A stretch of DNA of 64,000 bases from Brachycybe producta (GCA_036925085.1 JAUPFP010000072.1:62001-126000); one strand, 5' to 3'. Counted from the stretch's first letter, positions 11,901-25,400 are shown. Notes: generated by a model from the sequence alone, not told the origin. Translations and numbers: made by a program.

Positions 11901-12689
11901 CCGTAAGTACTCAAGAAACCTTATCGACATGGCTTTCTCTGCGAAAGTTTTTACATTCTGAGTTTTACATTAAGAGTGGAAACTTAAGAAACCAGAAAAA
12001 TGACCATTTCGAATTCTTCAAAGAGAGTCCAGAGACCTCAAAGGAGACATGCTCACATAGTAGCACAAACCGAACCGGTTCTCACCCTGGAACCGTGAGT
12101 TTTCCCCTTATATTAAATTTATATTTTCTGAAACGCTACTTGTGAGTGTGCATATTTTAGCTCTATACTTATTCGTGCTTTTATGTTGTATTGTCCCGTG
12201 GTAAGCTACTAACGATTAAATCTTGATGTGGTGAAGTTCCGTAATGCACACTTCTGTGGTTGGTAGCTTTGGCATAGTTGAGGCAGGTGTTGCAAATTGC
12301 GATGTTTTTTGTTTGTGTTTGTCTCTTAAATGTTAAGTTTCATTGCCCTGCTGACGTCTTAATGTTTCGGCACGAACGACGAAAGTTACGAAACTTCCCA
12401 AACCTACATTTTCCTTTCCTTCCAGATCCCAGTTTCAGTTGTCATTCGGTGTCCTTCAGTTGGAGCTTATTTTTGACGTTTTTTTTCTTCGAACAAGAAT
12501 CTAGAGTTCCCATTAGATTCGGGTTCGGTCTCGAAATCATCACAAATATACATATGTTCCGTAAATACTCGTAATTGTCTCTGTCGGATTTTTAAAGTTT
12601 CTTCGTAAACCTTTGAAAAACGACTTGTGGTAAATTATTGGGGAAAATGTACTCCACACCCTTCCGACAGTAGCTTTTTATCATAGTAT
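11901..12689. other. possible splice-donor-bearing exons, unassigned
   Basis: Two short segments end in good donors: one before GTAAGTACTC at 11909, and one open from ATG at 12000 to GTGAGT at 12094. No domain is recognisable and no confirmed acceptor partner was found, so no gene is called. The remainder is unremarkable. Confidence 0.25.
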
Positions 12690-13253
12690 ATTGTAACAAT
12701 GTAGAGCTCTTGTTACGGGGCTCAGGTCGTAGATTCTCTTTACTAAAGCGGGTACCGCTTTTCGTGGGGAGAATGTTTGTGGTACTACCTGAGTCCACAC
12801 TGGTGCCGGGGTCGTTCTCTTAGATATCTCTTGGATCACCGCTGTGCTGAAAAGAATAGTTTAAACAGGCGAGACGGATGCAGGTTCAACGTTTTACTTA
12901 GTTTATTACGATCAACCATGAAGACATAATATGCCAGAGAATGTTAACTGTGGCGTGCTGTCGCCACTGGACCATTATATGATTAGTTTCATAGTTTCGA
13001 TATCAGAGAATGGACCACTAGTGTTTCGAAATATGGTCTATAATTAGGGCTTGTGTACACCCTTGTAGGTGTACCCATGCCCTAGGGACCATGCTTCGGC
13101 ATGTAGTCATCCGCCGATACTGGAACCAGGATATTTTAGGAGCTTTGGGGTCTCCAAGAGGGAAGGAAGGGACGGAAATACGTCCCTTACATCCCCAGAG
13201 ACCCCCAGGCTAGGGGAGGGACGGAAAGGAAAAATACAGGGTGTTACAATATT
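12690..13253 (-). repeat. LTR-like repeat, family 2 (copy 1)
   Basis: Read on the minus strand it begins TGTAACACCCTGTATTTTTCC (13253 downward). It contains the Pro/Gly-rich AGGTGTACAC and ends near TGAGCCCCGTAACAAGAGC. The same order of blocks is found at 29250-29870. A TGTAACACCC start and about 550-600 bases suggest a solo LTR. No internal retroelement genes adjoin it. Confidence 0.45.
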
Positions 13254-13404
13254 TATATAAATTATTTGCTTATACTGTACTTTCATATACGCTATATAGA
13301 TGCACTCCAAAAATGGGTTATATCTCGAGTTAAACTTGATGGATTCGCCTGAACTTTTCACCATAAACAGATCTTTTTTACAAACTTTCTGCTAGGCAGA
13401 AACA

Positions 13405-13490
13405 GTACACGTGCGCGCAAGTGTGTACGTGTGTGCACACGTGCGCGCACGTGTAAAGAAATATAGGGTTCCTTGAATCCCTTGTTTAAA
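13405..13490. repeat. alternating purine-pyrimidine tract with shared 3' flank
   Basis: 13408-13455 alternates CACGTGCGCGCA and GTGTGTACGTGTGTGCAC, a Z-DNA-prone composition. It is followed by ATAGGGTTCCTTGAATCCC (about 13465). The same flank follows the much longer array at 48235-48595, so the two belong to one repeat family. Confidence 0.6.
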
Positions 13491-13825
13491 ATTATTTTTA
13501 CGTATTTTTTAGGGTGTTTTTTTTTGCTTATGAGCGCGTACTCAATGGAATTTAACATAGTTTTTAAAAATAGAACCGCACTTCCCAATTTTTTGTCATT
13601 CATTCACTCGATCAGCATATGTTTAAGGTACACATTGCACTTTGAAAACTTAATATTGGACAATTTTAAATATGAAAAATAAATATATTGCCCCGACTGT
13701 ATTTTAAAAACTAACGTTTCTTCTTTAACATCAGGTCTATTGGCTAAACAGAAAAACGATGCTAGCGCTTTTTGCGGACATTTTTTTCGAAGTAATTTGG
13801 TGATGTAGCCTCTTAAATACAAAAA
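13491..13825. repeat. foldback repeat, family A (copy 3)
   Basis: Matches the right arm and tail of copy 1: ACTCAATGGA(A/G)TTTAACAT, GATCAGCATATGTTTAAGGT, then AAAAACGATGCTAGCGCTTTTTGC and GATGTAGCCTCTTAA at about 13802. The left arm is replaced by the preceding purine-pyrimidine repeat. Confidence 0.55.
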
Positions 13826-14639
13826 CTATACAACAATTCTACAAGTACGCATGTGAACAATGTGTGTGCAGCCCCTGTGATTGGTGTCACCTGGTGCGGT
13901 CCGCATCCCCTTAGCAACGCCACTGGAGCAGCACCCCTTTAAAATATCAATGGGTGCTTGAGTCCCGAGCACCCAACATGTATTATTGTAGTATAGGAGC
14001 CCCTCGTCAATTTAAATAAATTATAGCTCATTATAAACATCTTGAGTGCAAATATTCAATTTTTACATTGAAGTGTGTATGGGATGTTTAAAAGTATGCA
14101 TGACTAATGGGTGAAAGATGGGTCATGTTAATCTACGTTTTGTTAGGTTATATTATTTTTGTTGCAGTGGGCCTTGTGGAACAGCCCCCATTTTTTTAAA
14201 AATTATTTGTTATACTTTTATTTAAAAAATTAATTCGGCTAATCCAGACGTATGCTAAAATAGTAAAGAACTTTGCAATATGCAACCTTAAACAATAGCA
14301 AAACCAATGCAATGTTGAATTCACTTCTAAAATGGTCCATCACAAGGCAGCAAGATTTGCTTTAGGGAAATATATGATTACAGAAAGTGTGACAGGTATT
14401 CTTTTTGAACTAGGTTTGCAAAAGCTAGCAGATAGAAGGGCTGCCTTCACTATATGAACATCCTAAAAATGTTAATGAAGTCTTGTCCTAAGCCAACCTC
14501 TAGTGCACTGAGGAAGGCTTTGTATACAGGAAGCGGACGACCACTCTAAAAACATTAGGGAGATTTTTGCACGAACTGACTCTTATTTTTGGTCATTTTT
14601 CCTAGGGAACTCACACTCAACACTCACAGTCGTGCAAAA
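13826..14639. other. no gene recognised
   Basis: Unremarkable sequence. A short stretch around 14340-14540 reads, with gaps, like the end of a decayed retrotransposon reading frame (H-K-A-A-R-F-A), but it is too short to assign. Confidence 0.3.
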
Positions 14640-14920
14640 CACAAAATCTAACAACTAACCCAAGCAGTGGAGTTTCAACTACCCACTAGTGCCACTACTA
14701 GCAACAAAAAGTTCACACTAGATGGCAGCAGCAGGAAGGGAGTCACATGACCAGCTGGTAGCTGCTAAAGTTGGACATGTCCAACTTCACCAGCCGCTGT
14801 TAAAATTACTAGCCCGCTGGTGAAAGCAGCTGCTGGTAGCAGTTCAGACTATGCTGCTAGCTGGCTACAACCAGCCAGCAGCAACCAGCAGCTGGTAAAC
14901 CAGCCTAGTGTGAATGCACC
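14640..14920. repeat. MITE, family B (partial copy 2)
   Basis: The right end CCAGCCTAGTGTGAATGCACC stops at 14920, and the interior CAGCAGCAGGAAGGGAGTCACATG matches copies 1 and 3. The left terminus is not found, so this copy is truncated. Confidence 0.6.
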
Positions 14921-15031
14921 ATTAATGTTTTGTTGTAGACGTGTTATGCTCGCGAGCAACTCTCAAACAGCGCCTTAAGGCTACGTTTAGTGCCTTGGTA
15001 TACAAACCACTTTATAGTGATCGAGTTTTAA

Positions 15032-15432
15032 GCGGCAGTCACACTAGGCTGGTTAACAAGCCGCTGGTTGCTCCTGGCTATTAGCAGCAACAGCAAGCAG
15101 CAGCTGCTTTGGGTTCACACTTGTCCAGTCACTGCTGGTATTAGCAGTGCAAGTCATCCAATCACCGTCTTGCAAAAACACAAAATCTAAGAACAACCAA
15201 CCCAAGCAGTGGAGTTTCAACTACCACTAGTGACAATACTAGCAACAAAAAGTTCACACTAGAAGGCAGCAGCAGGAAGGGAGTCACATGTCCAACTTCA
15301 CCAGCCGCTGTTAAAATCACTAGCCTGCTGGAGAAAGCAGCTGCTAGTAGCAGTTCAGACTATGCTGCTAGAGCGCTACAACCAGCCAGCAGCAACCAGC
15401 AGCTGGGAAACCAGCCTAGTGTGACTGCGGCA
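15032..15432. repeat. MITE, family B (copy 3)
   Basis: Ends are GCGGCAGTCACACTAGGCTGG at 15032 and its near complement ending at about 15432. The interior shares blocks with the copies at 4108 and 14640. Confidence 0.7.
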
Positions 15433-15874
15433 TTACTGCAAAATGAAGTCAGCGTGTGGCTCGTCTTTCCATAGCAAATCTATGGTAACCGCAACCCCAC
15501 CACTGATGGTCGTTTCCGACTTTAGAAAACGCTCGTGTGCAAAGGCCGGTGTCTTAAATAGCAATATAATGTCATGTTGCAACCACAGCTCAGCTACATG
15601 CGACAAAATTTTTCAATAGAACTCAGCTATTGAAAAGTGGTCCATGTGCCAAGACACTTAATAGACCTAAACCGCCAACTACGTGCTCGTACAATAGTTC
15701 TGAGTATGTATGGGAAGGGTGAGTCATAACTCATAACACGCACGTGCACCACACTTATGATTATTTAGAAAAAAACGAATTCAAACATAACTAACTACAC
15801 GGTGCATTCATCCACCTTGACAAGTTCGTTCGTTTCTACATTCTAATAACTTTGTTGTAAAGCAACTAAGGTCT
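15433..15874. other. no gene recognised
   Basis: No reading frame or repeat boundary could be supported here. Confidence 0.35.
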
Positions 15875-16293
15875 AAAGGTGCGTTTGGGCTACTTGTCTA
15901 CTCGTGCGCATACACAGGCTCGGGCTTGTGCCCTTGCCGACTTGTCGGGCTCGTGCTTTTGTCAATTGAGGTTGAGTTACTCCTTGAGTTCAGCAACTCA
16001 AGAAGCTTTGACTTGGTGCGAATCCGATGAGCGACGATGAAGTTGATGAGGTTTATTATCATGCACTCATTCTTGGGAGAAACGCTACGAGTACTGCGAG
16101 TCAACGAAACTGTGCTTGTTCCTGTCAAATGACTTGCAAGTCTTGACCAAGCACCTCTTTAATATACCGATGCCAAGCGGAGCCAGACTTGGCCCCTGGC
16201 TCGTGTTACTCGGGCTACTTGTATCGCTGCTCGCAAGTCCTGTCTCACATCACCGAGTACGAGTAGGAGCACGAGTAGTCTGGACGCACCTTT
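15875..16293. repeat. MITE with AAAGGTGCGTTTGG ends
   Basis: AAAGGTGCGTTTGGGCTACT at 15875 is an inverted match to the end at 16293 (complement AAAGGTGCGTCCAGACTACT), and CTCGTGC follows on both sides. About 419 bases. The open frames inside are palindrome shadows. Confidence 0.65.
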
Positions 16294-16622
16294 TCGAATT
16301 ATGTAATTAACCAAGAAAATTAAATAAACATGTTTTTTTGTGATACTCGCTTTTGCCACCCCACTTTTTAATCCCAAACTACGCCTATGTCATTTAAATC
16401 TGGTAATTTTTTTCCAGTGACTTCAGTTTCAAATATTACCCTCTGTCTTAATTACTGATAATGTCAACTTCGTTATTGTCCCAGTTTTTTTTTTTTTGAC
16501 TGTAACATATGTGCAAATGTGAATAGCTTTAACAAAAATTTTTATGAATAAATTAACTGCTGATGCAGTGATGTAATATGCTATTCATGTTGTGCAGTAT
16601 ATTATGCAATCCGGAACCAAAA

Positions 16623-16814
16623 CAGGCAATTGTGCCCAGCATTAAAATTTTATTGACCCCGCCCTTTTATGAGCGTCAGACCAAATATCAACCAATTAGA
16701 AATTGAAAAGGGCGGGGCATGTGACATCAGACCAAGTAACAAACCATTTAGAAATTGATGATGCTTATAAAAAGGCGATGAAAATCAAATTTTAATGCTG
16801 GGCACAATCGCCTG
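16623..16814. repeat. MITE, family D (free-standing copy)
   Basis: CAGGCAATTGTGCCCAGCAT at 16623 pairs with ATGCTGGGCACAATCGCCTG ending at 16814. Inside are GCCCTTTTATGA and its complement. The same unit forms part of the terminal arms of the larger element at 33038-34205. Confidence 0.75.
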
Positions 16815-17721
16815 TGAACCGAATTAGTTTTATTTGCAATAGAGCGGGCGGGGCATACTCGAATGGCAAGATATAAACTTTCGATAATTGGCGCGAAAAA
16901 TACATTTCTACCGCTGGAATAGCAACCAGTATTTAGGCTACTGGAATATTCCTCTATTCGCGTTCTCTGTATTTTTGTTAAATACAATTCCAATAGGCAG
17001 CATGCCCAACATAGGCGGGCGTTTGTTGTAAGCACATTTTAAATAACGTTATTCTGCACAACTATCGTGATGGACCCAATCCGCCCATGGGCGCCCACTA
17101 GGTGCGGACTGGGAGAAAAAGAACTGCCCTGGTAAAATCATTGCCCGGTCCTAAGGAGTAAGAAACTCCAAAAATGCCTAGAACTTCGCTCCTCTTAAAT
17201 GTGACTTATGTTTTTTTTTCAAAAAAGTCAACCACGCGTAACTGGTTTCTATTTCATTTTTGTACGCATGCGATAGGAACCACGAGAATGTCTGCTTGGT
17301 AAACTCCTCTACACAGTTAATAGGATCAATGAGACTCTTGGTATTATGAGCATCGCTATACATGTATTACAATTCAGCTTATATATTGTAACAAACCACT
17401 TTCCAGGGGGATGGAATTTAGCTCAGGGGTTTCGGTTCACCATTTTAGGCGGACTGAAAGTGGTTGGCTGGACGGCCACTTATTCTATTCTGGTTCGGGA
17501 GGAAGGGAACAAACTCTGGACCCCTTCGTTTCCTCACAAGTTCCTCTTTTACGAACTTTTTACAGCTTAAAGGATCTTTTCGCTGTAAATTACTCTTCAG
17601 GCTTGTGCCTGATTAAAAGCCGGTAGATTGTTTAGTCTTCTGGTTCCATTTAGTGTTGTATTCAGGTTTGCACCTGTATTGGCAGCCCTAAATGAAAAAA
17701 TGTTAAAGTTCCACGTTGAAC
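16815..17721. other. no gene recognised
   Basis: Several 60-95-codon frames exist but none shows a domain, codon pattern or splice context. Nothing is called. Confidence 0.35.
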
Positions 17722-18386
17722 TTAAGCCGGTATTGCACTAGCAACTTCCAATGCAATTCAACTTGCAATGCAACCTGTGATGTGACTTGCAACTAGAACT
17801 TTGTAATAAACTTCTATATCACACTATGCAAGCTAGTTCTCAATCAAGTTTCCAAAACTTCGTTTATGTCCAGGGGAAGACATTGAGGGGGAATCTCTAC
17901 GTTATCGGAAGCCATTTTACTTTTCATCCGCGTTTTACTGAATTTTAAAATTTCAATTCTATTCTGGATATCCAGTAAAATAAAATGCAGATAAAAGGAA
18001 GAATGATTTTCCATCCACACGATTTGCTGTGAATCGTAGTGAAAATCGTACTTGATTTTCTTCAATGTCTGCCCCCCCCCTTGGTTTGTATCCATATTGT
18101 GATCAACTGACAGGAAGTTCATAAACCGGAAGTCATGAAACCCGGAATTCGTTCAATGTTACATATGTCATTTCCGGCAAACGGCCTGATTGGTTGTTTG
18201 TCAGAAAGTTACATGAAAAGTCTCTCAAAGTTGAACCTGTTCAACTCGGTGAGACTGACTCTTGCACTAGTTAAAAATAAAGTTTTATCAAGTTGCATGT
18301 CATATATCACACTATAAACATTGAAGTTGCATGTCACATTGCACATTTTATTGCAACAAAAGTTGTTAGTGTAACAGCGGCTTTAG
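17722..18386. repeat. MITE with TAAGCCGGTATTGCACTAG ends
   Basis: The left end CTTAAGCCGGTATTGCACTA at 17721 is an imperfect inverted match to the right end at 18386 (complement CTAAAGCCGCTGTTACACTA). AACTTGCA/TGCAAGTT motifs recur inside both arms. About 665 bases, non-coding. Confidence 0.6.
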
Positions 18387-18971
18387 AAAATGTAAAATAA
18401 AAACTTCGACAACTTTTTGCACATAGTAACAGTTTAGTTCTCTTTCCAAAACTTTCTGCTTTGTACATCAAAACACGAACTATTATATACCCAAGGAGGA
18501 GGACAAAAACAAAATATTTATAAAGCCACCTTAATAAAAAAAAAACTGCATGCGCGAGTCTCATAACTTTTGTGTAGTGTAGGCCCTACTCCGAAAAAAG
18601 CGAATCTGCAAAATGGATTTGGAGAGAGCACCAGGGGCATAGCTTGGGGACCCGCAGCCCAAGCGACTGCTGGGGAGGGGGCGCAGAACGTTTGGAAGGC
18701 GCATGTTGTGATTGAAAGTTATCAAAGAATTTGTAAGATAATTATGTTTGTCATCTCAAAGAGCTAAATTGATTTTTTATCTAAAATTTATTGTTTATGT
18801 TGTTCAGAAATTTTGAAACTGATATCAATGTCAATTCAGGAATGAAAGTTTTTATTTCAGTTCAGAATTGAATAGGAAAATATTATTTCTTATGTATAAA
18901 TATAAATACATGCACAAATAGGTAACTCAACTAAGAGCTCTGCCTATGGAGACTGGAGTATTCTCGATCTG

Positions 18972-19352
18972 TTAGGGTTGGTTTATACTCCCTTGCTAAG
19001 CGGCAAAGCAGCCTGCGAAGCTTCAAAAATGACGTCAGAGCTTCAGGTTTTTGCCTTCGCCAGAGCATGAAGCTAGCTTTGAAATTGTTCAACTTTTCAA
19101 AGCTTAGCAACTCAAAGCACCAATCAGGAAACGCATAGACAAAAGGGGTGAATAAGTCACACCTTTTTTCTTCAAGAAGGGGAAGGGTTCTATTGTTTTG
19201 TGTATCTGTTTTATAGGATATAAAGGTCATAAAATAGGGTAAACTTTGCAAGGCCACATGTATGTGTGAACAAGCTAAGCTTTGGGGAGCTAATTTTACA
19301 GAACTTCAAAGCTTGCAAATCTTAGCAAAGTTTGGAGTGTAAACCTACCCTT
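18972..19352. repeat. MITE with TTAGGGTTGGTTTATACTCC ends
   Basis: The left end at 18972 is inverted relative to the right end at about 19352 (complement CTATAAGGGTAGGTTTACAC). AAGCTT-rich interior repeats pair with each other. The 108-codon minus frame at 18931-19257 runs through the arm and is not a gene. Confidence 0.6.
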
Positions 19353-20279
19353 ATAGCTAAGTTTTGCCATATTTAAAGGCGTCCCTGCTTCTTGGAGCTG
19401 AATTTCTTTTCAGTTACGTAACATTCAATTGTCACACGAACGTTGCATACTACTGTATACTTCCACTCACATAGATTTGTATTAACTGATGGAAGTCAAA
19501 CCTACAAAAAAATAGTTTGCCTTGTTTTAGTTGTTGCACTGATAAGGGGGGAGGCTAAAGGTACATTTCCACTTAAGACTCATCATGAGTCATGACTGCA
19601 TGACGACCTTGACAACAAATTTTTGTTTGACAGAAGAAGAAGGCTGCAAAGATAGTAAAACGTTGCTCGGCTCATGTTGAAAGTGGCTGCTCCAAGAGCA
19701 AAAACATTTGTTTGATTATAAAGAAATGTCCTGAAAGGAAAAACGGATGACACGAAAAATCGGATAAGACGAAATATTTTTTTGGTGTGGTTCCTTAGAA
19801 TAGCAAGAAGTTCGTTTTTCTCCAAAAAAAAAAATGTTCTTGTCCTTTCGCTTTGGTGTTGAACCGTTTTCACTGTAAATCAGGGAAAATAATTTTCCTC
19901 CCCTTAAAGACCTCACTAAAAATGTGTCTTTGTCTATGGCTGCCACATGTTGTACTGAAAATGCAAAAAAACCACTAAGACTTAAGAGCCTAGATACAGT
20001 GTTTAATTCAGAATGTCTCCGTATGTAGGCACTGCGACCGTTTTTGGTGTCAAAATGTTTTTTTCTCCAGGTACAGTCACATAACAAATTATTAAAAAAA
20101 AACAATTGCACATGTTTAAGCTTATAAAAAGAAATCGGCGTGAAGCCAATACATAAATGCACATGCTATTTTTTTTGTTATTGCTCAAAATAATTTTTAA
20201 CAGAGTTCTTCAAACTTTTGTGGGATGGTTTTTGTGGACATCCAGTTAAAAATGTACGATTTTAAACGTTGTTTAAAAA
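19353..20279. other. no gene recognised
   Basis: A 148-codon minus-strand frame (19716-20162) is low-complexity, rich in Phe and Lys from homopolymers, without a domain. It is probably chance. Confidence 0.35.
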
Positions 20280-21051
20280 TAATGTGAGCTTTTGACGTCG
20301 ACCTTATAATTTTACCAACTTGATGATGTTTTCCATAGCTCGTTTCTTCTCCTGATCGACGCTGATGTACATCTTAATTTGTTACCAATTGTGAGCTTTT
20401 GATGTCGACTCTAATATTTTATCAACTTGTAGATGTTGATTTCTATAGCTCATTTCTTCTCTGCATTGCGCGGTGCCCGCACGGAGAAGATTCGAGCTAC
20501 AGAGATAGTTGGATGGAGACCGATTGCAATCGTCCTACTGCATGGGGGTGAAATCTGTGCAGAAGGATGATGACCATCTTTCCTCTTGTCGACGCTGATA
20601 TACATCTTCTCCTGTTGTGGTTACCAATAAAAGGAGATGCTGTAGCTGCTCCAGGATCATATGCATCCTGCCTTATGGTGTCTTCGGCATCTGTAGAGAA
20701 GTTAGTAGTTTCCAGACATAAAAGACAATGCAGTTTCTTGTTGTAACGCTTTATTCATTCTTGTAGAGAAACTCAGATTACAAGAATGACTTGTGAATAT
20801 TAAAGGTGCGTCTTTGAGTTGTTGAGCAAAGAGAAGGACGATGAACAAAGAGGAACATGGTCCTTTTATACCTTGGACCTGTGTACACCTACGAGGTGGT
20901 AACCAGGTCCAAGTGACCATGGTCCTAAGTGTATCAATCCGCCATTTTGATATGACTCAGAAGTATGAGTCAGAGAGTAGGGAGGAACAGGTTGGAGTTG
21001 TTTACCCCTAGGCTATGGTTTTGGGGGGAACGGGAGTTACTGGGTGTTACA
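20280..21051 (-). repeat. LTR-like repeat, family 1 (copy a)
   Basis: On the minus strand it starts TGTAACACCCAGTAACTCCCG at 21051. It has a TATA-type promoter (GGTATAAAAGGACCATG, about 20865), an AATAAA signal just before GCGTTACAACAAGAAACTGC (about 20740), and a downstream part with GCGGGCACCGCGC (about 20475). At the left end the segment GTGAGCTTTTGA(C/T)GTCGA is duplicated (20281 and 20390). This layout (U3 promoter, short R, U5) is typical of an LTR. No internal genes accompany it. Confidence 0.5.
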
Positions 21052-21918
21052 ATGTGTTTAGGTGAATTATACGGAATCCAGTTAAAGACATGAAAACCAA
21101 ATAAAAATTGACATTATTAATATTTTAGATTGAAATACTAAATCAATATTTTGTCAATAGTTTATTTTATTTAAGTATTAACTCAATATTTTCAGATTAA
21201 AAACTGTATAAATTGAATTTGACATAATATTTGTTTGCCCTTCACAGAGGGCTCTGTAGAACACATTTATTATTTAAATGCATTTAAATTATCAGGTGTG
21301 CACTAGGTATAACTGTAGTCTGTATAATTTAACTAAAAACAATCAAAACACATTTATCTCAAGTGTCTAATATGTATAACGTAGCCTACCTCACATTTTT
21401 GTGATCGTTGTGATTTTCCATTGTAGTTTTCTTTTAAAGGACTATATGTCGGTTTTTTATTTATCACAATATTTAAAAAGATGAACAAATTACATAAAGT
21501 TGGTAGTTTGGAATAAATCGAAACGTCAACAGATAAACATAAAACAATGATGTTTTTTCTTCTTTTTTAAAAAAAAATACTGATTAAAATTAGATAAGAG
21601 GTTGGTTGATTTGCAGACCGACTTTTTATATAAATAGATGTGGTAATTAGATTTAATTTATAATTATTAGTGTGATTCACTTGTCGACATTCAACTACAA
21701 AACATATAAAAGAATGTAAGTATAAAATGTTTTGTGTTTGTTTGCATTATTTACTTATAAACAAAAATAACAAATGGCTTTATAAATGTAATTCAGTGCT
21801 GTAGCCGGCACTATATGGTTGTTGTTGGATTTACCCGACATTTTTAACAAAGCACAGGCGAACTCAAACTTACGAACATTGTGTTCGTAAGCGAGTGGGG
21901 TTCTTTGTTCGTTAAAAA
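21052..21918. other. dispersed repeat, no gene
   Basis: The first 270 bases (GTGAATTATACGGAATCCAG onward) repeat the segment at about 7550-7790 with high similarity. The rest is AT-rich without a supported gene. Confidence 0.4.
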
Positions 21919-22496
21919 CAGGGGCGTAGCTAGGGAACCGCCAGACCCGCAAATGCGGGGGGGGGGCGCAGGAGGTTTGAGGGAGCGAAAAACAAAATGA
22001 AAGTATGTATTTTAAAAACTAATTGAATAAATTAAGCGAGTGATTCCGAATCACTCGCTTCATTTATTCAGTTATTTTTGAAAATAAATCGACTTAATAT
22101 TTACTTTTAAAAACTACATAGTTGCACCAGTAAATCTTCATAGAGATCGATGGGCACGGCGACATGGACACCTCAACATTTGTAATTCTAATAGAAACCT
22201 ATTAGTCACACCGTGACACCTTGGGCATAGAATTTTTTTGGGGGTGCTATTTTGATGAACGGCAGAACGGTCGGAATAACGGTACGAACAGTCGGAAAAA
22301 TAGTGGGAACAGGAATTGTTGAATGCCCCACCCACCCAAAGGGTATAAGGGCTTCTTCACGCCATACTCTCTTGCTACCCGCACCAAAGGACGGTAGGCA
22401 CAGCCTGGACCCGCCCAGTAGCGAGCCCCTAAGAAGACCCTATTTTATTGGGAAAAGCTTTGCTCAAAAACCCCAATATCTTCTTATATTTTGTTT

Positions 22497-25400
22497 CTAT
22501 TCTTCTTCGAAGATTTCTTTACAAAAGGTTTTGAAATACTCCAGTAGGTCTTTCTTTAAGAAATTATTCACCATACAAGGCCATTTTAAGCTGGCTTGGT
22601 TGACTGCCGCTTGTAATTTTCTTCTTGCTTCGATGATGTGAGAAGCTCCACATCTCCATAGTACGTGATCTATTGTGTCTTCCTCCTGACCACAACTGCG
22701 TTTTCCTTCCCCGTTGTCCTCTACTAGGTTGAAACGTCTTTTATAAATATTGAAGTCTCCATGGCCTGTGATGATTTGTATTAATTTCCCAGACAGCAGC
22801 TGTCTTTTGACTTCGAGCTTAGGAATCCATCTATGTGTTTCACGGCCCTTCACCGATTTGTCCCAGTCTTGTTGCCACAGTTCTGTCAATGATTTTTCTA
22901 GTTGGCGGGTGATCCAACATTGTGGAGTCTTTCCTTGCAGTATGGTATTGTTCTTGGTGGCGAGTTTGGCCTGTTGATCCACATATTCATTCCATTTTTG
23001 TCCTGAGTGTGCCTTCACCCATTTCAGCACTACCATGCCTCCACTTTTAATTATTTTGCATATCTTCCTATGTGCATTGTAAGCGTTGTCATTCTTTTTA
23101 TCCCCTTTAGCAACAGCTTGGAGAGCAAATTTGGAGTCAACTATTAGTGCAATACTCTTTCCTTGGATATCCAATAGCAGGATGCAGGTTACTGCTACAT
23201 TTATTAAGTTTCGGCTTGGTACACTGTAGATTCATTAGGTAGTCTGCCTTTCCATTCTTGAGTGATTTGGTAGTTTTCTATCAGCGCCATAGATGCTTCG
23301 ACTCTCCCATCCAATTTAGACCCATCGGTGTAACCTTGCAGTTGATAGTTAACCTTGTCTTCTTTTGCGAATTCTTCGATGTTGACCGGGATGGTCACGA
23401 TCATTTATTGGTATAGGAACTTCCAATTTCCCAGCATATTGGTTCCTCATTTTCCATCTTTTATGGCTTAGTTTGGCTTTCAACCTTAATGGTGGGCAAT
23501 TAGTGATGACTTGCAGGGCCTTGTTAGAAGTTGTCCTGTCGGCCTTACATATGGCTTTCAAAAACAGCCTTTGGATTGCATCAAGTCTTGTCATATCTCT
23601 TGTGTCTCTTCCTCTAACTCCCCAAATTTCAGCTCTGTACATCATCATGGGTTCAATACATCTTAGTATTATGGGCTGCATCCCCCATTCACTACCACAG
23701 ACATACAATAAGCGAGAGGCAATGTTCATTGACTTTTCTGATATGCCTTTGACGTGGCAGATCCATTGCCACTTTCGGTCTATCCATATTCCCAAGTATT
23801 TCATTTTTGTCTCAAGGATTATTTGGTGGCCTTCAAATAATATTTTTGGATGCCTCAAGATATTGCTTGCTGGGAAGAACATTGCCATTGTTTTGAGCGT
23901 TGAGAATTGCAATTTCTTATTCTCAATAACGTTCACAGATTTTCCTGATATAATAAGTACTATATCATCGGCAAATGCTTGTACTGAGTCTCCATCTTTC
24001 AATTGTGCCCTTATTGATGCAAAGAAAGTTTCCATCCAAACTAAAAGCAGGATTGGGAATAGACATGATCCCTGTGGGCAGCCCCTTATCATTTTTATTT
24101 CTGCAGTCTCCGAACCTACTACTCTTTGTTCGAAGAAGGATTCAATTATTTCTACGAGGTTACTTGGGCATTTCATCGTCCTGAGCTTCATGATTATTTG
24201 AGGATACAAGCTGAATTAAAAGCATTTTTAATATCCAATGATATTATTAAAGAATGCTTCTTTTGCGACTTTAAGCTTGTTATATATGACTGCAAAGCAT
24301 CAATTGCCATTGTTGTGCTTCTACCCTCTCTGAAGCCATATTGCTCATCTGATAGATGATTGTTCTTTTCCAGGAGCTTTCGATACTTCAACCTCACGTA
24401 AGGCCATTTCAATTTCATCAATGCTAAAAATGGTGGTTTGTTTTCTACATTGGGGTTATATTCTTCTTCTATCTTGGCTCCCATGGTTCTCTTGTTTGTC
24501 CAAGTCTCTCTCTGGTAGGTCCTGCGGGAAGTATTCCCCCAGTAGCCATGTCATTGTCTCATGCTCATCTTTTGTCCATGTACCATCTTCCTTTTCGATG
24601 GTTGGAAATGAATCACATGGCCTCGTTTTACCCGCCAATATTTTGTACGGGAGGCTGAAAGGATCTCTTGTCGAAGCTTCTTCACAGAACCTTTTCCGCG
24701 ACTCTGCTTTTGTTTGGGTTATCCTGTTCTTGAAAGTCCGTCTTTTCGCTTTATAGACCTCTGTTAGTCTGTTTTTCCTTTCCACTTGCCGCTCTTTTTG
24801 GCTTCTTTTCCTAGCTCTTCAAGCTTCCTTTCTCAGGTGATCAAGCTCGGCGGTCCACCACTTGTTTTTTGCCATGGATGATTTCGTTATTTGCTGCATT
24901 ACTTTGGAGCATACGCCTTCGCATGCGTTATTGAATTCTTCTGCTTCTGATTGAGCATCATTGCATCGCAGTTTGGTAACTGCTAGATTGACTTTTTCAC
25001 AGAAACCATTACAGTTTGTCTTTCTCCAATTAAACTTGGGCCTAACCCTGTTTTGGGTAGCCTGCATCATTATCGTGAACTTCGTGTATTTATGGTTGCT
25101 TAGTGTTTCAACGCACATGACCTCCCACTCTCTGATTTCTAGATCCCTTGAGAGGGTCAGGTCAATCCAACTAATCCTATTGGCTGAGCAGAAGGTGGGG
25201 CCTTGTTTGCCATCATTATTTATCATTGAGCTTGGCATTGAAATCACCTACTATTACAATAGGTTCTCTTCTCTCAGTCAACAATGTACTCAGTCTTGTT
25301 AAAATACAGTCAAAGTCTCCGTTTGGCTCCGCATAGACATTTGCTATGCTCAACCAGTAATACGGAGATATTTGATGACATACACTCTCCACACACACTC

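Noticed and set aside
13395-13460. CRISPR-like or regulatory palindrome
   Set aside because: It is an alternating purine-pyrimidine tract of a dispersed repeat, and CRISPR arrays are not expected in an animal genome.
19716-20162. 148-codon minus-strand frame
   Set aside because: Low-complexity Phe/Ser/Lys composition from homopolymers, no domain, no splice or promoter context.
22252-22641. 129-codon plus-strand frame
   Set aside because: It crosses from the hAT-like arm into the LINE 3' part on the antisense strand, so it joins unrelated sequences.
23473-24201. 242-codon plus-strand open frame
   Set aside because: It lies opposite the reverse-transcriptase frame of the LINE and has no domain of its own.
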